Source: Acidobacteriaceae bacterium (GTDB lineage Bacteria; Acidobacteriota; Terriglobia; Terriglobales; Acidobacteriaceae). From it: a stretch of DNA of 6,871 nucleotides. The position numbers were made by a program, and so were the translations under genes. Below the pieces are notes generated by a model that saw only the letters and a program-made list of their open reading frames with translations, had not been told where the DNA came from and searched no databases. Every line of letters begins with the position of its first letter. Position 1 is the first letter of the stretch. This document shows, one piece after another, positions 5,307 to 6,871 of the stretch. The stretch lies in assembly GCA_003133425.1 (NCBI GenBank), contig PKXI01000300.1:1-6871 (forward strand), read 5' to 3'.

Positions 5307-5906
5307 TTGTCACGCTATGCCGAGCCCATGGCCCGGCTCATTGAAGAACTGAAGAAGCTCCCCGGCGTCGGCACAAAGAGTGCCCAGCGCTTCGCCTTCC
5401 ACATACTGCGCGCCACGGACGACGACGCCGCGGCCCTGGCTGAAGCCGTGCGTGGTCTCAAGGCAAGTCTGCGCCTCTGCTCCGTCTGCAACAACGTCAC
5501 CGACATCGACCCCTGCGCCTATTGCGCCAGCCCTACCCGCAACCAGCGCCTCGTCTGCGTGGTCGAGGAACCCACCAGCATCGAATCTGTCGAGCGCACA
5601 CGCGGATTTCACGGTGTCTACCACGTTCTCCACGGAACCCTCTCTCCGCTCCACGGTGTAGGCCCCGAGCAGTTGCGCGCCGGAACTCTTGTATCCCGAG
5701 TCGAGCGCGGCGAAGTGGACGAAGTAATTCTTGCCACCAGTCCCACGCTCGAAGGCGAGGCCACCGCAAACTGGCTGGCCGCCGCACTGCGCAGCTTTCC
5801 CGTCCGCATCACCCGCATCGCCACCGGTGTCCCCGCCGGCAGCGACATCGAATACGCCGACGAAGTAACAATGGCCCGCGCCCTCGAAGGCCGCCGAGAA
5901 GTCTAG
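5307..5906 (+). CDS. recR: Recombination mediator protein RecR
   Basis: A cytoplasmic repair protein of 199 residues (family about 200). With RecO and RecF it helps load RecA on gapped single-stranded DNA. Domains in order: a helix-hairpin-helix region (8-35: ARLIEELKKLPGVGTKSAQRFAFHIL), a four-cysteine zinc finger (C58, C61, C70, C73), and a Toprim domain from about 81 (RLVCVVEEP with E88, then YHVLHGTLSPLHGVGPEQL at 105-123 and EVILATSPTLEGEATANWL at 139-157). A C-terminal segment follows, GVPAGSDIEYADEVTMARALEGR (174-196), containing the EYADEVT signature. All key residues look intact. The start is TTG at 5307, which gives the expected M-SRYAEPMARLI beginning and has a perfect GGAGG at 7 nt. 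Last gene of the dnaX-ebfC-recR cluster, 39 bp after ebfC. Confidence 0.96.
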   Translation: MSRYAEPMARLIEELKKLPGVGTKSAQRFAFHILRATDDDAAALAEAVRGLKASLRLCSVCNNVTDIDPCAYCASPTRNQRLVCVVEEPTSIESVERTRGFHGVYHVLHGTLSPLHGVGPEQLRAGTLVSRVERGEVDEVILATSPTLEGEATANWLAAALRSFPVRITRIATGVPAGSDIEYADEVTMARALEGRREV

Positions 5907-5916
5907 CCTTGTTCGG

Positions 5917-5966
5917 GGATTGCGCATGGAAAGGCGCAACCAATCCGAGGGAGCAAGAGCCCTCGG
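5917..5966 (+). other. Two adjacent hairpins just downstream of recR
   Basis: Hairpin A has TTGCGC (5920-5925) pairing with GCGCAA (5934-5939) across an 8-nt loop, extendable by GGA (5917-5919) with TCC (5944-5946) over a 4-nt bulge. Hairpin B has CCGAGGG (5945-5951) pairing perfectly with CCCTCGG (5960-5966) across an 8-nt loop. Neither is followed by a T-run, so they are not classical intrinsic terminators. They could protect the operon mRNA 3' end, aid Rho-type termination, or be part of a dispersed element. Confidence 0.5.
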
Positions 5967-5983
5967 GCCCCTAAGCTACGCGG

Positions 5984-6016
5984 AAAAAATCAAGCGGGCT
6001 TCAGCCCCCGACTTGA
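5984..6016 (-). terminator. Strong intrinsic terminator of the Hsp70-like gene
   Basis: Read on the minus strand, a stem forms from 6016-6007 with 5998-5990. It has nine base pairs (TCAAGCGGG against CCCG and CTTGA) with a single bulged base at 6011 and an 8-nt loop. Six T follow at once (the A run at 5984-5989 on the plus strand). It begins only 7 bp past the Hsp70 stop codon. In the plus direction, TTTT at 6021-6024 follows after a short gap, so it might also stop recR read-through less efficiently. Confidence 0.8.
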
Positions 6017-6022
6017 AGGCTT

Positions 6023-6871
6023 TTACGAGACTTGGCGCAGGGACTCCGCCGCGCGCAAGGCCAGACCGTGCGAAACGGAAGTAAACTCGTTGCCGCTGCG
6101 AATGCGATCCTTGCCGAAACGAGTTTCAAAAATGCGGCGCACTGCGGGCACGAATGAGCTCCCGCCGGTAAGGAATACGCGGTCGACCTCACGAGGATCG
6201 ATGCCGGATGCTTTGATGAGCTTGTCAACCGCATCCTCGATGGCCTGCAAATCACCCTCGATCCATAACTCAAAGTCGCTGCGCGTGACGGGAATGCGCA
6301 GGTCCATGCTGCCGTCGCGAAAGCGGAATTCGGCGCTGTGGCTGCGCGACAGTTCGAACTTGACCTGCTGCACTGCCTGGTGAAGCTGGTAGCCAAGGTC
6401 TTCTTCAATGAGCGTAATCAATGCCTGAATCTTTTCCGGCTCCAGCGCTCGAATACGTGCACTTTTCAGAATCTCCCGAACGTTGTTTGTGCGCAAAAAT
6501 GAGAGATAGTGCCAGCGCTCAAGGTTCGCATAAATCCACGCCGGAACAGCGGGCAGCAACTTATTCAGCGAGCGTGCCTCAGAGTCCGATCCCAGTGCGG
6601 GCGAGACGAGTTTGCGAACGATGCGCGCGTCAAAGGCATCTCCGGCGAGCCCCACTCCGCTGTTGCCGAGCAGATCCTGCGGAGTGCGCCCGCGGCGGCG
6701 AACATCTGGACCGACACGCAGCAACGAAAAGTCGCTCGTGCCCCCGCCAAAGTCGCCAATCAAAATCAATTCGTCATGGTCAAGCGTAGCCTCATAGGCG
6801 CAGGCTGCCGCAACCGGCTCTAATTCGAAATCCACACGTTCAAAGCCGGCAGCTGCAAATGCCTCCCGCAG
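6023..6871 (-). CDS. YegD-like Hsp70-family protein, C-terminal 282 residues (5' end cut by window edge)
   Basis: The frame runs in from the right edge without a start. The GTG at 6835 is internal, because the coding pattern continues through it to 6871. In the visible part, EPVAAACAYEATL (18-30) and the phosphate-2 motif DFGGGTSD (40-47) mark the actin-like ATPase core. The adenosine motif LTGGSSFVPAVR (234-245) and the closing SVSHGLALRAAE (265-276) complete it. The protein stops right after the nucleotide-binding domain, so the beta-sandwich substrate domain and lid of DnaK are absent, as in E. coli YegD. The segment GNSGVGLAGDAFDARI (69-84) matches the equivalent GHSGCRIGGNDLD region of YegD-like proteins. 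It is probably cytoplasmic. Substrate and partners are unknown for this group, so chaperone activity is only inferred from the family. It converges on recR and ends in a strong intrinsic terminator. Confidence 0.88.
   Translation of the reverse strand: MREAFAAAGFERVDFELEPVAAACAYEATLDHDELILIGDFGGGTSDFSLLRVGPDVRRRGRTPQDLLGNSGVGLAGDAFDARIVRKLVSPALGSDSEARSLNKLLPAVPAWIYANLERWHYLSFLRTNNVREILKSARIRALEPEKIQALITLIEEDLGYQLHQAVQQVKFELSRSHSAEFRFRDGSMDLRIPVTRSDFELWIEGDLQAIEDAVDKLIKASGIDPREVDRVFLTGGSSFVPAVRRIFETRFGKDRIRSGNEFTSVSHGLALRAAESLRQVS

Noticed and set aside
5310..5939. Long minus-strand open frame (209 codons) covering all of recR
   Set aside because: It mirrors recR in a GC-rich genome, has Gly/Ala-rich content with no recognisable motif, and recR itself is unmistakable.
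5907..5983. Riboswitch or known structured RNA class after recR
   Set aside because: The hairpins are real, but I could not match the loops to any class I know, and the position is 3' of a gene rather than in a leader.

Overview
The window reads as ordinary bacterial chromosome of about 60% GC. Gene content and protein style suggest an Acidobacteriota (Terriglobia-like) soil bacterium: a NarL-type regulator whose linker has the form WAPRRLLSKLIDRLL, an EGY-like M50 membrane protease, a DnaX with a long Pro/Ala/Ser-rich linker, and frequent TTG starts. This placement is an inference from sequence style and was not tested by a search. I see no insertion sequence, prophage, CRISPR array, tRNA or rRNA.

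Layout from left to right. On the minus strand lie the N-terminal 150 residues of a NarL/LuxR-type response regulator (cut by the left edge), with dcd (dCTP deaminase) upstream of it. A 290-bp divergent control region (1155-1444) follows. On the plus strand come an HU/IHF-family DNA-binding protein with a TTG start and an EGY-like M50 (site-2) protease. Next is the dnaX-ebfC-recR cluster, with gaps of only 42 and 39 bp. A 116-bp convergent intergenic region then carries three hairpins, one of them a textbook intrinsic terminator for the minus strand. The window ends in a minus-strand YegD-like Hsp70 gene, cut by the right edge so that its N-terminus is missing.

The shared theme is DNA metabolism and chromosome upkeep. 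Dcd supplies dUMP precursors, the HU/IHF homologue and EbfC are nucleoid-type proteins, DnaX is the clamp-loader/replisome organiser, and RecR mediates RecFOR recombinational repair. The dnaX-ebfC-recR order is widely conserved in bacteria. The regulator, the protease and the Hsp70 are not obviously linked to this theme.

No convincing undescribed multi-gene system is present. The points most worth a second look are the degenerate receiver domain, the compact dcd/HU divergent promoter region with an ACTGTA dyad, the structured recR-hsp70 junction including a possible dispersed palindrome, and the Hsp70 that ends right after its ATPase domain.
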